Part shown: in pieces, positions 47,679 to 60,400 of the stretch
How positions within the stretch are numbered: the first letter of the stretch is position 1
Layout: the number at the start of each line of letters is the position of its first letter
Origin: Pohlia nutans
Taxonomy: Eukaryota; Streptophyta; Bryopsida; Bryales; Mniaceae
Assembly (NCBI GenBank): GCA_022496805.1
Contig: CM040102.1
Location: forward strand, 5,257,001 to 5,321,000
Length of the DNA stretch: 64,000 nucleotides
Reading direction: 5' to 3'
The notes under the pieces: model-generated
Told to the model about the DNA's origin: nothing
What the model saw: the letters and a program-made list of their open reading frames with translations, nothing else
Databases searched by the model: none
Made by a program: the position numbers and the translations under genes

Positions 47679-48345
47679 CTCGTGACCGGACCTCTCACAC
47701 ACACAGTGTAAAAAACGTGACCTCCCGCACAAAGTGTACGTGACCTGACATGACCTGCCCTCTTGTGACCTGACCTCCCACACACAGTGTACGTGACATG
47801 CCCTCTCGTGACCTGACTTCCCACAGACTTCCCACACAGACTTCCCACACACTGTGTATGTAACATGGCGTGACCTAGCCTCCCACATAGTGTGTACGTG
47901 ACATGACCACCCACACACAGAGTGTACGTGATCTGCCCTCTCGTGACATAACCTCTCACACACAAAGTGAGTGTACGTGACATGCCCTCTCGTGACTTGA
48001 CCTCTCACGCACATCGTGTACGTGGCATGACCTCCCATAGAGAGTGTACGTGACATGCCTCTCATGACTTGATCTCTCATACACATAGTGTATAAAACGA
48101 GACCTCCCACCCAGAGTACAAGACCAGACATGACCCGCCCTCTTGTGACCTGACCTCCCCACATACAGTGTACGTGACTTGCCCTCTCGTGACATGACCT
48201 CCCACACACGAAGTATACGTGACATGCCCTCTCGTGACCTGACCTCCCACACACACAATGTACGAGATCTGCCCTCTTGTGACCTGACCTCTCACACACA
48301 AACGTCACACAGAGTCTACGTGACGTGACCAGATGTGACCTGCCC
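47679..48345. repeat. GACCTCCCACACA-type minisatellite, block 2
   Basis: About 670 bp of variable units of ~40-45 bp: GTGTACGTGACATG, CCCTCTCGTGACCTGACC, TCCCACACACA. It is the reverse of block 1. It yields long but meaningless minus-strand frames. Bases 46650-47678 are AT-rich without a gene. Confidence 0.92.
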
Positions 48346-48349
48346 TAGT

Positions 48350-50010
48350 GAAGACACCACAAGGCCTATGTTCTTGAATTGTGACTTTTAGCTATGTGGT
48401 GTACCATCAAATCCAAATTTTCAAACCTATTTGTGACAAAAGACAGTTGTAAGATCGTGCTTTTTGTTGCATTTATTGTCAAATCCAAATCTTCAACGTA
48501 GACTTAACCACTCGCTTAATCAAGGACAATAAGTTCAATTGTGACCCAACATATGATACTAAGTAGATTATGTCTATTATCAAATTCTATGACCAAATCC
48601 AAGATTGTACGCTTAGAGCATTTTCATGGTACAACGAGTGAAAAAGTAGTCCGAAGTGATGAATTTTTTGAGACAAAGAATTTGAAAAATTCTAGTTAAT
48701 TTATCGTAAATGATGGATGTACAAGATTTTGAAGGTTTAGGGGTATGAGGGTGTAAGCCATGTATCATGTGAGATTGTATTTATATCTTTTTATTGATGT
48801 TTATCATGAATTACAAAGATCCAAGGAGGATAACTTAAAGTGTGCCTATTGGCATCAAATCTTACAATTCAATCAAGACAACAAAAATATTTGTGCCTAT
48901 TCCTATCAAAATTAGAATAGGACTATTGTTTTATGTCTATTTGTGTCAAATTCTAAAGGACAAGACATCACGTGGTCTACATTCTTGAAACTCTTACAAT
49001 AGTTGAGGATAGTAAGTGAGATTCTAACTTTTTTATTGCGTGGTTCACCGGAAAATCCAATTTTTTGAACTTAGATGTGACTAAAGACACTAACCTTTAA
49101 AGAATTGGTGGGGATAATAGATATGTTGGAATTATAAGAGGATGATAGATAGAAAGAGGGAGATTGACGTGTCCGAAATGTCCTGAAACAACATAATAAA
49201 ACAAGCATTTGCAGAGTGTAGCTGTGAGCTTCACAACATTAGTCCAATATCAATGGTAGCCATTGCGAGCTGAACCAAAAAGCGGTACAAAGCTTATCGA
49301 CTTAATATAATATACCGGATTTTTCAGGTTGCTCAATATTTTCTAACAATCTTTCTCACGAATACCAGAAAATACAAGCTTACGATTGCATACCGTCACA
49401 CTCACTAGCTGTTTTGGCGTTGCAGGTGCCCACAATGGTTGTCATTCCCCGGGAGGTTGTAGACACCAAGGCGATTGTCCCAGAGATCCTTGGGCTTGTT
49501 GATGGTGTAAGTGTCCTTATATACTGAAAAGTGTAACTGCGAATTCGCCGAAACGTGAAAAAGTTCAACACAACAGGAAAAGTGATTTGAAAAACAACTT
49601 TCTGCAAGTGCTCTCAAGGTGCATTGTCTCAAAACTCTGCGACCGCTAAATGAACACATCGCTAAGGAGAAATTTCTATACGACAAGTGCCTATTGACAA
49701 GGAAATCTCTCACAGAAAAGAATATTTGGATGAAGGGATAAATATTTGACAACATTTTGGTGTTGGTTGGAAAGGGCACTTTTAACATTTAAAGGTTAAG
49801 TAAAATTGTACTTTCTGTGTAATTGTCAAATCCAAATCCCTCAACATAGACCTAATCAAAGACAATAAATTCAATTGTGATTCAACATGTGATAATAAGT
49901 AGATTGTATCTATCATCAAATTATGTCACTAAATCCAAGATTGTTCGCCGAGAACATGTTATCATAGCTTGCACTTCTTTAGTACTTGTAAGTTCCTTAT
50001 CCAAGACCTT
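48350..50010. repeat. Degenerate repeat family around AAATCCAAAT
   Basis: The block TGTCAAATCCAAAT...GACTTA-CC...GACAATAA-TTCAATTGTGA...AAGTAGATT-TATCTAT-ATCAAATTCTATGACCAAATCCAAGATTGT occurs at about 48465-48620, 49820-49945 and 51535-51660. The copies are old and AT-rich. An unrelated stretch at 49380-49560 (with a GC-richer core) shows no recognised frame. Confidence 0.6.
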
Positions 50011-50015
50011 GTACA

Positions 50016-50341
50016 CATTAGGGGAAAAATGGGGTCCCAAAGGGGCCCTGTAAGCTTGACTGGGTTAGGTGAACCGGCTGCCCAGGCACCATTTTCTATG
50101 TAAATTCATTGGTGCAGTCGTTGCCCGCTGACAGCGTCGGAAGCCGCAGTGCTGGCAGTGTTGGCAGTGCTGGCAGTGTCGGCAGTGTTGGCAGCGTCGA
50201 TTGGCGCGACCCACGGAACTGCACTGCTGGCAGCCACGGTGGCACCATTGGTGCCCTCTTGTAAAGTGCATGGTTTGGCCTAAATTTTTCAGCACTTGAG
50301 AATGGCCAGGGCCCCTTTGTGACTACAGATTTCCCCTAATG
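50016..50341. mobile_element. MITE with TTAGGGG termini and internal GGCAGTGTT repeats
   Basis: Termini CATTAGGGGAAA and TTTCCCCTAATG are exact inverses and the next bases (GGGTCCCAAAGGGGCCC, GGGCCCCTTTGTGAC) also pair. The centre has about six copies of a 9-10 bp unit, GGCAGTGTT or GGCAGTGCT, around 50150-50205. Confidence 0.75.
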
Positions 50342-51319
50342 ATAGGGTGACATTCAAATTGGCCGTTTAGTAGTTCCAGGGATAGTGTCCTACACTGCTG
50401 CCAACTTTGACACCCTCCCCAAAGCTGAGAAATTGTTATTTTACCATGAAAATTTGGGGACAGCATCATCTTTATGTTGAAAACATGCATACCAAATTTC
50501 AAGTCCAGGAGACTTATACAAAAAAACGTATGCAAGAAATACCAACATGGGATAGCTGTGAGAAAAGTGTCACAGCTGCCAACTTTGACACCCTCCCAAG
50601 AATTGAGGAAATTGTTTTTGCCCATGAAATTTTTGGAGCAAAAATATTTTTATGTTGTTTGCATGTTTGGAAAATTTCAAGTCCAAAAGACCCATACAAA
50701 AAATAATATTCCAAATCTACCAACATGTGTAGTTTTGAGAAACATGTTGATAGATATGGAATAACTTTTTTTATGTATGTCTTTTGACTTTGAAATTTAT
50801 CCCACATGTTACCAGCGTAGAGATGATTTTGTGCCAAATATTTCATTATGTATCAACAAAAACTCAATCCTAAGGAGGGCGTCAAAGTTGGAAGTAGTAA
50901 AATGGTTTTCCCCTTTGTTTCTCAAAACTACACATGTTGGTAGATTTGAAATATTATTTTTTGTATGGGTCTTTTGGACTTGAAATTTTCCACACATGCA
51001 AAAAACATAAAAATGTTTTTGCTCCAAAACTTTCATGGGCAAAAAAAATTTCCTCAATTCTTGGGAGGGTGTCAAAGTTGGCAGCTGTGACACTTTTCTC
51101 ACAGCTACCCGATGTTGGTATTTCTTGCATACGTTTTTTTGTATAAGTCTCCTGGACTTGAAATTTGGTATGCATGTTTTCAACATAATGATGATGCTGT
51201 TCCCAAATTTTCATGGTAAAATAACAATTTCTCAGCTTTGGGGAGGGTGTCAAAGTTGGCAGCAGTGTAGGACACTATCCCTGGAACTACTAAACGGCCA
51301 ATTTGAATGTCACCCTATT
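50342..51319. repeat. 978-bp inverted repeat with internal direct repeats
   Basis: Arms 50342-50746 and 50919-51319 are near-identical reverse complements ending in ATAGGGTGACATTCAAATTG. Each arm contains two diverged copies of a ~175-bp unit starting GCTGCCAACTTTGACACC; a further partial copy lies in the spacer. Frames on both strands are products of the symmetry. Confidence 0.9.
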
Positions 51320-52129
51320 GTACAAACCAAAACACTTGATTTTATGTCTATTTGTGACAAATTCTAAAAGACAAGACATCACAAGGCTTACATTTTTTTA
51401 AATTTTACTATAGTTGAAGATAGTAAATAGGTGAGATTGTGACTTTTTGGTATATAGTGTATTGTCAAATCCATATTTTTGAACATATTTGCAACTAACA
51501 ATAATTAAGAAATTGTGCTTATTGTTGCCTTGCAATTGTCAAATCCAAATTTTTAAACGTGGACTTACCAAAGATGATAAATTCAATTATAACCCAACAT
51601 GTGATAATAAGTAGATTGTATCTATCCTCAAATTCTATGACCAAATCCAAGATTGTAAGCCTACTAGAACATGTCATAATCAATTGGCACTTCCTTAGTA
51701 AGTTCTTTATTCAACACTTGCAACTTCTTCTTACATTGCAAATCTTCTACCACCATATGGTTTGTATAACTATGAATTAGCAACACCTTTAATTCTAAGC
51801 GTGTGCTTTTTAGTCATTTAATCTTTTAAGAAATTATCTCAATTTTCCAAAAAACCTAAATTTGATCTCTAAACTTTCAGTTATGAACAATTGAAGAATT
51901 ATTGTTGCTAGCCTTATTGCAAGTTAGTTTTTTTAGCATTTTTTTGCACAATTTGACATTATTTTTTTGGAGTTGGACATGAAATCAAAAACGTTATGAG
52001 ACAAATCCAATGAGACTATATCCAATTTTTAATTCTCAATGCTCAATTTTAACATGTGATAGGAAACTTTAAAGTTTGCATACAACTAGAAAATTTCCAC
52101 TTTACTATCCTAACTCCAAGTGGGTATCC

Positions 52130-52600
52130 TAAGTCACCTGACCTCCCACTGAGAGTGTACGTGACCTGACGTGACTTCCCCTCTCGTAACCTGACCTCCC
52201 ACATACATAGAGTGTACGTGGTCTGCCATCTCGTGACCTGATCTCCCACACATAGTGTATGTGACCTGAGGTGACCTGTCCTCTCGTGACCTGACCTTCT
52301 ATACAAAGTGTACGTGACCTGACCTCTCACACAAAAGTGTATGTGACTACCTCTCACACAGAAGTGTACGTGACCTCTCACAAAAACCTTTCACATATAG
52401 TGTACGTGACTAGACCTCTCACACAAACCTCTCACACAGAAGTGTACATGACCTCTTACACAAACCTCTCACACATAGTGTACGTGACCTTACCTCTCAC
52501 ATAGAAGTGTACGTGACCTCTCACACAAAGTGCACGTGAGAGGATACAGAGTGTGCGAGAGGTCACATAGAGTGTATGTGAGAGGTTGTGATCAAAGGTA
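52130..52600. repeat. GACCTCTCACACA-type minisatellite, block 3
   Basis: Units GTGTACGTGACCT with CTCACACAGAA or CTCCCACACA in reverse orientation up to about 52530, then switching to the plus orientation (GAGAGGTCACATAGAGTGTA). The strand switch makes the right part able to fold on the left. Confidence 0.9.
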
Positions 52601-52925
52601 AGTTCTATTTACTCATCGTTAAATCTCATGCGTTTGACTTTGTCTTTGCTACTCCTAATTTTTCATAAATTTATACATCTATTTGATTTATTTTAATTCT
52701 AGTATGACAATTTGACTCACTAATATAAAAAAAACTAGGCTTCATTTTTAAAACCCAAAATCTCCAATCTTGCTATCAAGGTACGGTATTCTTATATATT
52801 ATATATACTTATATATTACAAGTTACATTTGAATGAGACAATGTATTTGAATGTGGTAATTTTTATTTTATTTAAATTGTGACTACATTGATGGTTAAAA
52901 TCGTTAGGTTACCTTGTATTGATTA
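52587..52925. repeat. Long direct repeat, copy 2
   Basis: Counterpart of 46185-46525, same orientation, moderately diverged. Confidence 0.75.
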
Positions 52926-53064
52926 TCACATCAATCACTTCATAAACTCATGATAAGTTTTAGAATATAGTGTAGAGCAATCTAATGGCCTTAAAAAAAA
53001 CCATATATTCAACACATATATGTAGAAAGAAAAGAAAGAAAAAAAAAAAAAAAAAACTTTCCTA

Positions 53065-53385
53065 CCTAATGATAACTCACTATCAGCATCAAGTCATGCA
53101 CACCACAATACTGCTCAAACGTTCTTAAAACCAATCAACGTTTTTAAGACCAACCAACCACAGAACACACGAATTGGTGCTTCAATAACCACATATTCAA
53201 CCATTTATTCAATTAACAGTTGATGATTACTTTTATTGATTACTTTTATTGATTACATGGTTACTAAAGTGTCTCCTTAACAGGGAAGAGTAGTTTTGTT
53301 GGAATGGCCCTTTGTCCTGTGGACATTGAGTCATTAACATTTCGAGAAAGAGACCAAAGTTTCTATCCATCTATCTAAAAAAAAG
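53065..53385. repeat. Dispersed repeat, copy 2
   Basis: Counterpart of 11530-11960: GATAACTCACTA, AGCATCAAGTCATG, CTAAAGTGTC, GAAGAGTAGT and the CCATCTATCTA end are in the same order. A poly-A run (53039-53058) precedes it. Bases 53386-53706 show nothing recognisable. Confidence 0.55.
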
Positions 53386-53706
53386 TCATTTTTATTGGGC
53401 AAATGAATTGAATTAGTATTTTATTTTTGGTGCAAACAAACTGAATAATTCATTGCATAACAAAGAGTAACTAAATTCCTCACCTACCTAGTGGGAGGTA
53501 CCAGCATGAGTCAACAAATTAAAACACAGACTAAAGATTGTAAGTCGATGAGATCACAAAGGCCATAAAAACGCATTCACACTGGAGCTCCTACCATAGC
53601 CAAAAGGAAGAAGAGCCTTGATTGCCAACCAAAGATTGACTGTACCTCCAACCTTTTGGCCTCAACAACCATAACTTATGAAATTATAAATGACTGCAGT
53701 AAGTTG

Positions 53707-53961
53707 TTAACCCCAAAAGAAAAAAGAAAAAAAAAAAATCAATTGGGTCTCATGTTATTTTTTAGCATTTGCTTTTAGTAGGTTCTATGTGGAGTTTTTT
53801 CTTTTTCTTTTTCAAATTTATTTCTTTTTGACTAGCACAAATAATGTTCTTCAGTGATTTTGATAATATAAAATTTGGTTGCGCCTGAAGTATATTTTCA
53901 CAATATGATCGAATGAATTTGTCACTTTAAAACTATGAATCCTTGGTCCTTTAGGGATTAA
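53707..53961. repeat. A-family TTAA MITE
   Basis: Begins TTAACCCCAAAAGAAAAA (changed) and ends CCTTGGTCCTTTAGGGATTAA. The interior GGGTCTCATGTTATTTTTTAG and TAAAATTTGGTTG match the A family. Confidence 0.75.
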
Positions 53962-55096
53962 AATCTATGGTGAATTGAGCAAGAACATTTTAATTTATTT
54001 TGAAGGCTAATTTCATGGTGGCAAAACAGAATCCCCGCTCATAATGGTAGGGAAATGAATAGTGACCGACACTTGAGCAAGAATTTATTCAAGTAAGGTA
54101 GAAAGACCTATAACTGTCACTTTAAGTAATTTACAACTGTTGAGCATATTTGGAGGCATATTTTTCAAAAGTGAATATTTTGTGATGAAAATGATGATTT
54201 TACAACAATATTTTTATTTTTTTAACAAGTCATTGAATTGCTATGATTTTTTTGGAAGTTGCTTAGACCATTGAAACTGATTCATATTGTCATGAAATCA
54301 ATGCCCTATGAAATCCAAACTGTGATAAATGAAAATAAAGTGTATGGGTTGTTTAAATGCATTTTATGGGGGGAGAGATTGAAAACAATTTAACATATCG
54401 AGAATGGATGCACATATAGAATTGGGTTGTTCTACATTAAAGAATTGTGCAATGTAGCAATCCTTCCAGTGAATTTTTGTAGTGGGATAGTTAGCACTCA
54501 AATTCTAAATGTTGATTATAATGTCAAAAATTAAATAAAATAGAACCAAAAATCTTGATTTGGACAGTGGATGACCAAAATACATTCTATTAAAAATTAG
54601 CTAACTTCCAAAAAAATTAAAGAGCTCTTCAAATTCTTTTTTATTTTTTTTGGAAGGGCCAAGGGCAGGGCAAATGTGTTAAGTTTTGGGCTTAGAGGGC
54701 CTTCTTTAGCCTTTTTTTAAAGGCCCCTCTAAATTAGCACACATGTGATGGGATGTGTCTATTGTTTACATCACGCAATGTTCAAATCCCACGATCTTCA
54801 AATTCAAATTTTCTTGTACTTTCACTATACATTTTTGAATGCGCTTCAATGATAAAAAAATTATGGTCTAATTTCTTTTCTATTAAAGGATTTAAAAAAA
54901 AATCGGATCCTTTTAGAAGGACTATTGAGGATGGTCTTAAGTTTTGAAATTGTACTACAAATTAGATAACCATCGAGTTTGTACATCGAGAGGTGGCAAG
55001 AATGTTCATAACAAGTTTGTTTATGAATACAAAGTGGTTGGACATAAATTAATAATCTTTTTGGATGAAATATGCGAGGTAGGTGGTTAAAGCAGT

Positions 55097-55640
55097 TTGA
55101 TCCCTAAATAACAAAGGGGATAAGGGCAAAACCTAAATGTGTTATAAAATGTTGCTTCTACAACTTTGATGAAGTTTGGTTCAAAAGAGAAAATGAGAAG
55201 CACGATGTTTAGTAATTATCCGTACGGTCAAACTTTCAAAAAATGTTTTAGATACTCATTAAACAAATTTAGAAGCATTTATCATTGAATATTCACCAAA
55301 ATTACAAATTTTATTTTTAGAATTTGAAATTTGGTATGATTGGTTGAAACTAGACATTCTATTCTAAAGTTCAAAAAGGAAATTTTTTAGAATGAGGGAA
55401 CATCATTACTTTCCCAATATAGTAAGTTTTGTAACACTAGGACAATATTGAGGTGTTTGTCTTTGAAAATTTCTCATTGATGGAGTTTAACTCGGATTGA
55501 CATGATTCAAATTGGGTTGGAAAGTAGACTTGATTTCCTATTTTTATTTTATTTTAAATTTTAAATTTCTTTTTCATCTCGGGCAGCCGTAAGAAAAGGG
55601 CAACGATCATAAAATGGTCTTTCAGTCACTTAGGGGTTAA
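55097..55640. repeat. D-family TTAA element
   Basis: Ends CAGTCACTTAGGGGTTAA; the left TTAA has decayed to TTGA. The interior matches the nested copy 63200-63748 (GATAAGGGCAAAACCTAAAT, TTTGATGAAGTTTGGTTCAA, GGGCAGCC). Bases 53962-55096 and 55641-56208 are AT-rich and hold no gene I can support. Confidence 0.75.
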
Positions 55641-56208
55641 ACTGCCTACCTCCCATAAGTACTATACATCTAGTTAAATTATTCGAGAAACGTAAATTTG
55701 ACCACTTATAATCCTCAAAGAACCCAAATTCACCACTTGTCATCCAATAAGAAGTTTTCTACAATTGAGTTGAATCAAAGAATTTAGAATACAATTCATA
55801 ATACTTTTGTATTGGGCTGAGGAATTGGGAAAACCACCACCAACTACATGGCACAAGTGGGGTAATTATGACTAACTTTTAAATCTCAAAATTCACATAA
55901 ATTACATTTTAATTGAGAAAAAATCTCTTTTGTTCATGAATCTTATATTCTCATCTATTTATCGGCCAAAAATAACCCCTATTCAATTTTCAAAAAATTC
56001 CAAACACAATAAAGTCTACCCTCTATACAATGACACTCCATGATATAACGATGATATTGTTATTTCAAACATTCAATACACATATGAAAAGTCATTTCTA
56101 TGACTAATCCATACCTACTCTATGCTTTCCAAATATGTCATAATAGAGAAGGACAATAGGGTTTTTTTTGAGATGCCTCAAAGTTAAGCCACATCACATA
56201 GGCTTCCT

Positions 56209-56484
56209 CCTCGGGGGGGGGGGGTGCATTGTACTAAACATGTACAAGTATACGTGAGTGCACAGAAGGGGTATTAATTTGAACACTGCCGTATTACATA
56301 TACATACAATAAACACGTTTAGAACTAAAAATATTTACGTATGCTTACACTAAACATATATTTAAAACGGAATACATCTGTATAGAAAGGTATTTAGACA
56401 TATAACCTCTTGTATACAAAGGGGTTTTTAGAAGGGGTCATGAACGCACGTGATTCTCAAACATAATGTAGAGTGCACCCCCCA
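56209..56484. mobile_element. E-family MITE, 9-bp TSD
   Basis: Flanked by the direct repeat AGGCTTCCT (56200-56208, 56485-56493). Ends CCTCGGGG...TGCATTGTAC and GTAGAGTGCACCCCCC are inverted. Nearly identical to 19957-20213 over most of its length. An 8-9 bp target duplication fits hAT or Mutator. Confidence 0.85.
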
Positions 56485-56493
56485 AGGCTTCCT

Positions 56494-57480
56494 TACTTCC
56501 TTACCCTTTCCATTACACATATTAAGATATCATGACACATCCCTACAATTAGCCCTTGTTTAGTTGCCTAAATATACCCAAAAAGAAAAACTCTTTTATC
56601 TTAAAAGTGCTAAATTTAGACTTGAAACTGATTCCTTTATCGCTTGAATATTCATCCATGTTAACCCTTAAACGTCAAAATAAACCCCATGATTGGGCTT
56701 ATTTATGAGAGAATAATGAAGAAAAAAAAGTAAATTTCCTCAACCAAATCAAGCAAGGATTGGTGCATTGGAAAGCTACTGAAAAAGAAATCTAGATTCC
56801 AAATTTGCGCCTCATTTGGGAGATTGTGAAAACATTGGCAAACAATCAAAGTTATCAAAATGAACAGGAGTTGAGGTTGTGACAACTGAGGTCGTTTACT
56901 GAAAAGTGCTGCAGTGCTACAATGCTAACCAACAGAGCCGTTTTTTCATTTTTATTTTTTTCGTTTCTTTTTTCTCCCCTTCAAAAATTTAGATGCCATC
57001 CAGGCTGCCCCGCCCAACGCCTCTTGACGTTTAAGAATTAACATATTTTCATCCATACGAACAAAGTCCCATTTAATTACAACAACTGCATCTGATGAAA
57101 GTGCTACAGTGTACAACGTAGTGCCACATGTTCAAAAACTGAGAAAAATCCCTGCATGCAATTAACTAACTTACTGAGTCTCTCAGCTCCCTTAATTAAT
57201 TAACTACGAACTGCCTGCAGCCAGGAAGTGGGTGTACAACTCCCATCACTGGCGGCGCATTATCATTATTAACTCTCCAGCTCCTTTCTCTTCCAGTACA
57301 CAACTCCTGCCGCCTTACTATATGAACGCCCAGCCTCCCCAGCCTCCCTCCGATCCACCCTACGCAAAGTTCTCCGATTCTGATCAGTCCTCTCACAACC
57401 ATGCAAGCTCATTTTCCAGCAACTATGATGGAGTTCTAGCCAAGTCCACGTTTAATTAGCTCCTGAGGAGGTCCATCAAC
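56494..57480. promoter_or_regulatory. Upstream region of the GDSL gene
   Basis: The proximal ~250 bp are GC-richer with pyrimidine-rich runs and a CTATATGAAC box at about 57318 that could act as a TATA element, 160 bp before the ATG. Bases 56494-57000 show no feature beyond AT-rich DNA. Confidence 0.3.
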
Positions 57481-60400
57481 ATGGCTGCTGCATTATTTTT
57501 CCGAAGGTGGGCGATCCTGTGGACTTTTGTTGTGCTGCAATTTTGCAGTTTGAGCGCTGCACAGAATGTGAGCGTTTCGTTTCCCACGGCGTCTTTTGTC
57601 TTCGGAGACTCTCTGGTGGACGCCGGGAATAACAACTACATTGGCTCCTTGGCCAGGGCCAACTATGGTGCCAACGGCATTGACTTCCCCGGCGGTCCCA
57701 AGGCCACTGGCCGCTTCTGCAATGGCCGAACCGTGGCCGACATCATCGGTAAGTTTCAAATCATGTTCAGTATTTTAAACAATCCAACTATGTTTGGTTT
57801 CATGTTTTGGGAGCATGCATTCGGCGCATTATAAGAATTTAACCATTTTTTGTTTTCACCGACATGAATGTTCAACATTTCACTCTTGTTGTTCTGGCAT
57901 GGTGTGTTGTTCTATCGTGGATAGAATGGTTCGTTTCAAATCATGTTTAGTATTTTAACCCCTAAAGGACCATAAGGCCGGCCTCCAGGGGGCTTCATGT
58001 TTTTTTTTAGCAGTTTTTAGTAGGTTTTATGTAGACTTCATTTTGATGAAATTTGTTTGTTTTTTTGACCAAAACATGCAATGTTCTTCACTGATTCTGG
58101 AGATATACAAATTGGTCCAAGCCAAATTATATATTTCACAGTATGATCATTTAAATTTGTCATTTTAAAATCATGAATCCTTGGTCCTTTAGGGGTTAAA
58201 CTATCCCAACTATGTTTGGTTTCATGTTCTGAACACATGCATTAGGCGCATTATAAGAAAACTATTTTTTGTTTTCACCGACATGAATGTTCAATATTTC
58301 AATCTTGTTGTTCTGGTGTGTTGATCTATTGTGGATAGAATGGTGCGAGATGTTTAATGTTTGAGACATGTGAACTATCCAACTATATGTGTTACTTTGG
58401 TTTCATATTTTGAACACTGTAATTGGGAGCAGGCGCGTCCACTGTAAGAAAAGGATTTTTTGTTTTCGCCGACATGACGGCGTTTCAATGTTGCTGTTTC
58501 TGATATGATTAGAATGACTGATTTGGTGATGTGGCTTCCACGTTGGCAGGGCAGCTTCTGGGCATACCTTTCGCGCCTGCGTTTCTGGACCCTGCAACCA
58601 AAGGCCAAGCCATTCTCCAAGGGGTGAACTTTGCCTCTGGAGGGTCAGGAATCCTGGACTTCACTGGCTTCAATTTTGTAAGTTCAAAAACCACTCCTAC
58701 CTTTTCCATGTTTTTTTGAAAAAAAACACTCATGCTTTTTGAGTCCATTATCATTCAATTAATGGACACTATCTCCTATATAGACTGACCCTGTTGCCAA
58801 CACACTAGTTGGAAATGTGTCGTTTTTCACTTTGTAGTAAGTATAATATACAGCCATTGTTCACTGTTTTTCATTCCCCCCTTTGTGGAAACAGTGAACA
58901 ATGGCTGTATATTATACTTATATTTTTGTCAGTGCTAGTGAGTAGTTTTGGTCACAAGAAAACAAAAATATAAGTATAATATACATCCATTGTTCACTGT
59001 TTCCACAAAGTGGGGAATGAAAAACGACATGTCTACACTAAATAGGTAGATTAGTGTTAGATACACTAATTTACATAACATGTTGTGACTTTTTACTGTT
59101 GACCAATTTTTTTACCCTTTATATTGGTCAAGATGGGGATCTATCAATAGTATTGGAATCAATGTCTTTGGTAAAAAAAAATTTCGAGAGTAAAAATTTA
59201 TAATATTTTCAAATCTTATTATTATCTAACACTAATCTACCTATTTAGTGTACTACTAGTGACAGTAAATCAACTCTGTATACACTAATTATGCAGCTGT
59301 TGAACTAATTACTGTGAGCGCAGTAAGCATGACTTGGCTAAATGGTTTTGTACTGTCAGCATTGCATGTAGCTTCAACCTCCCACTTTGAAATTTTATTA
59401 AAGTTTGATATCTTGAAACACATTTGGTTCTTGTATGTACCCAAATATCATACACGTGAAAATGATGCAAACAGTATCCTCTACATTACAACTGAATTAG
59501 TGTGACCCGCGTTTCTGAATTGTTCGATCTGCAGGTGAACCGAATTCCAATGTGGCAACAGATCAACAACTTCAGGAACACCACGATTCAGATCACGAAG
59601 ATGATGGGAGCAACAGCCGGCGCGGCCCTGATCCGAAGCTCCATCTACTCGGTGACCATGGGTTCCAACGATTACCTCAACAACTACTTCGTCGTCGGTT
59701 CTCCTTCTCCCAGCCTCTACACCCCTCCCCAATTTCAAGCCCGAATCATCAACACGTACCGCCAGCAGCTCACGGTCAGACGTTCATCCCATACAAGTCC
59801 ACTTTTACTTTTTCAAATGCAAATCTGTTCCTCACTGCTTCTGATAATATAAATCCTTAACATCACCTTTTGCTCTAACAATTACCACAAAGTCCGAATT
59901 GGGCCTCATGTTTCTTTTAGCACTTTTGAGTACGTTCTGTAGACTTCCTTTTGTTCAAATTTATTTGTTCTTCGATCAACACATATGATGTTCTTCACTG
60001 ATTCATGGCTTGATACGGGTACCACTTTTATGCGTCTCACATAGTGTGACTTATGTCTAAATGTGTGCTAGAAATTCTGCCTTTTAACACCATGTATATA
60101 GTTGCAGCCATACTGTCTACAGCATCCTCTAATTTTTGAAAGTTTTCAACGTTTTCTTCTTACTTGAAAATCACGCTATTTTTGGAGGGGTACCCATATC
60201 AGGCCATTATCCTCAGGTGATACAAAATTTGGTCCCATCTGAAGTGTATTTTCCACAACAAAATCGATTGAATTGTCATTTTATAACCATGAGTTCTTAG
60301 TGTTTTTGGAATTATCTTCGGTGTTCCTTGATGGGTTAACTTTGGTCCAGTCTGTTTGTTGTGTTTTGAATTACAGGCGCTGGTGAACCTGGGTGCGCGG

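Noticed and set aside
47652..48308. 218-codon minus-strand frame with repeating Cys/His motifs like a zinc-finger array
   Set aside because: It is the translation of the GACCTCCCACACA minisatellite; frames in all phases give the same kind of repeated motif, and unit lengths vary without respecting codons.
50407..51253. Several ~100-codon frames on both strands with similar peptides
   Set aside because: They are the same repeat read in both arms of the inverted repeat; no start context or recognised domain.
46010..52925. LTR retrotransposon suggested by direct repeats about 6.4 kb apart
   Set aside because: No TG...CA ends, primer-binding site, polypurine tract or gag/pol frames between them; the repeats are linked to a minisatellite instead.
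57232..57459. Upstream frame before the GDSL gene
   Set aside because: It starts without ATG, is rich in Ser and Pro from pyrimidine-rich leader DNA, and ends before the clear GDSL start.
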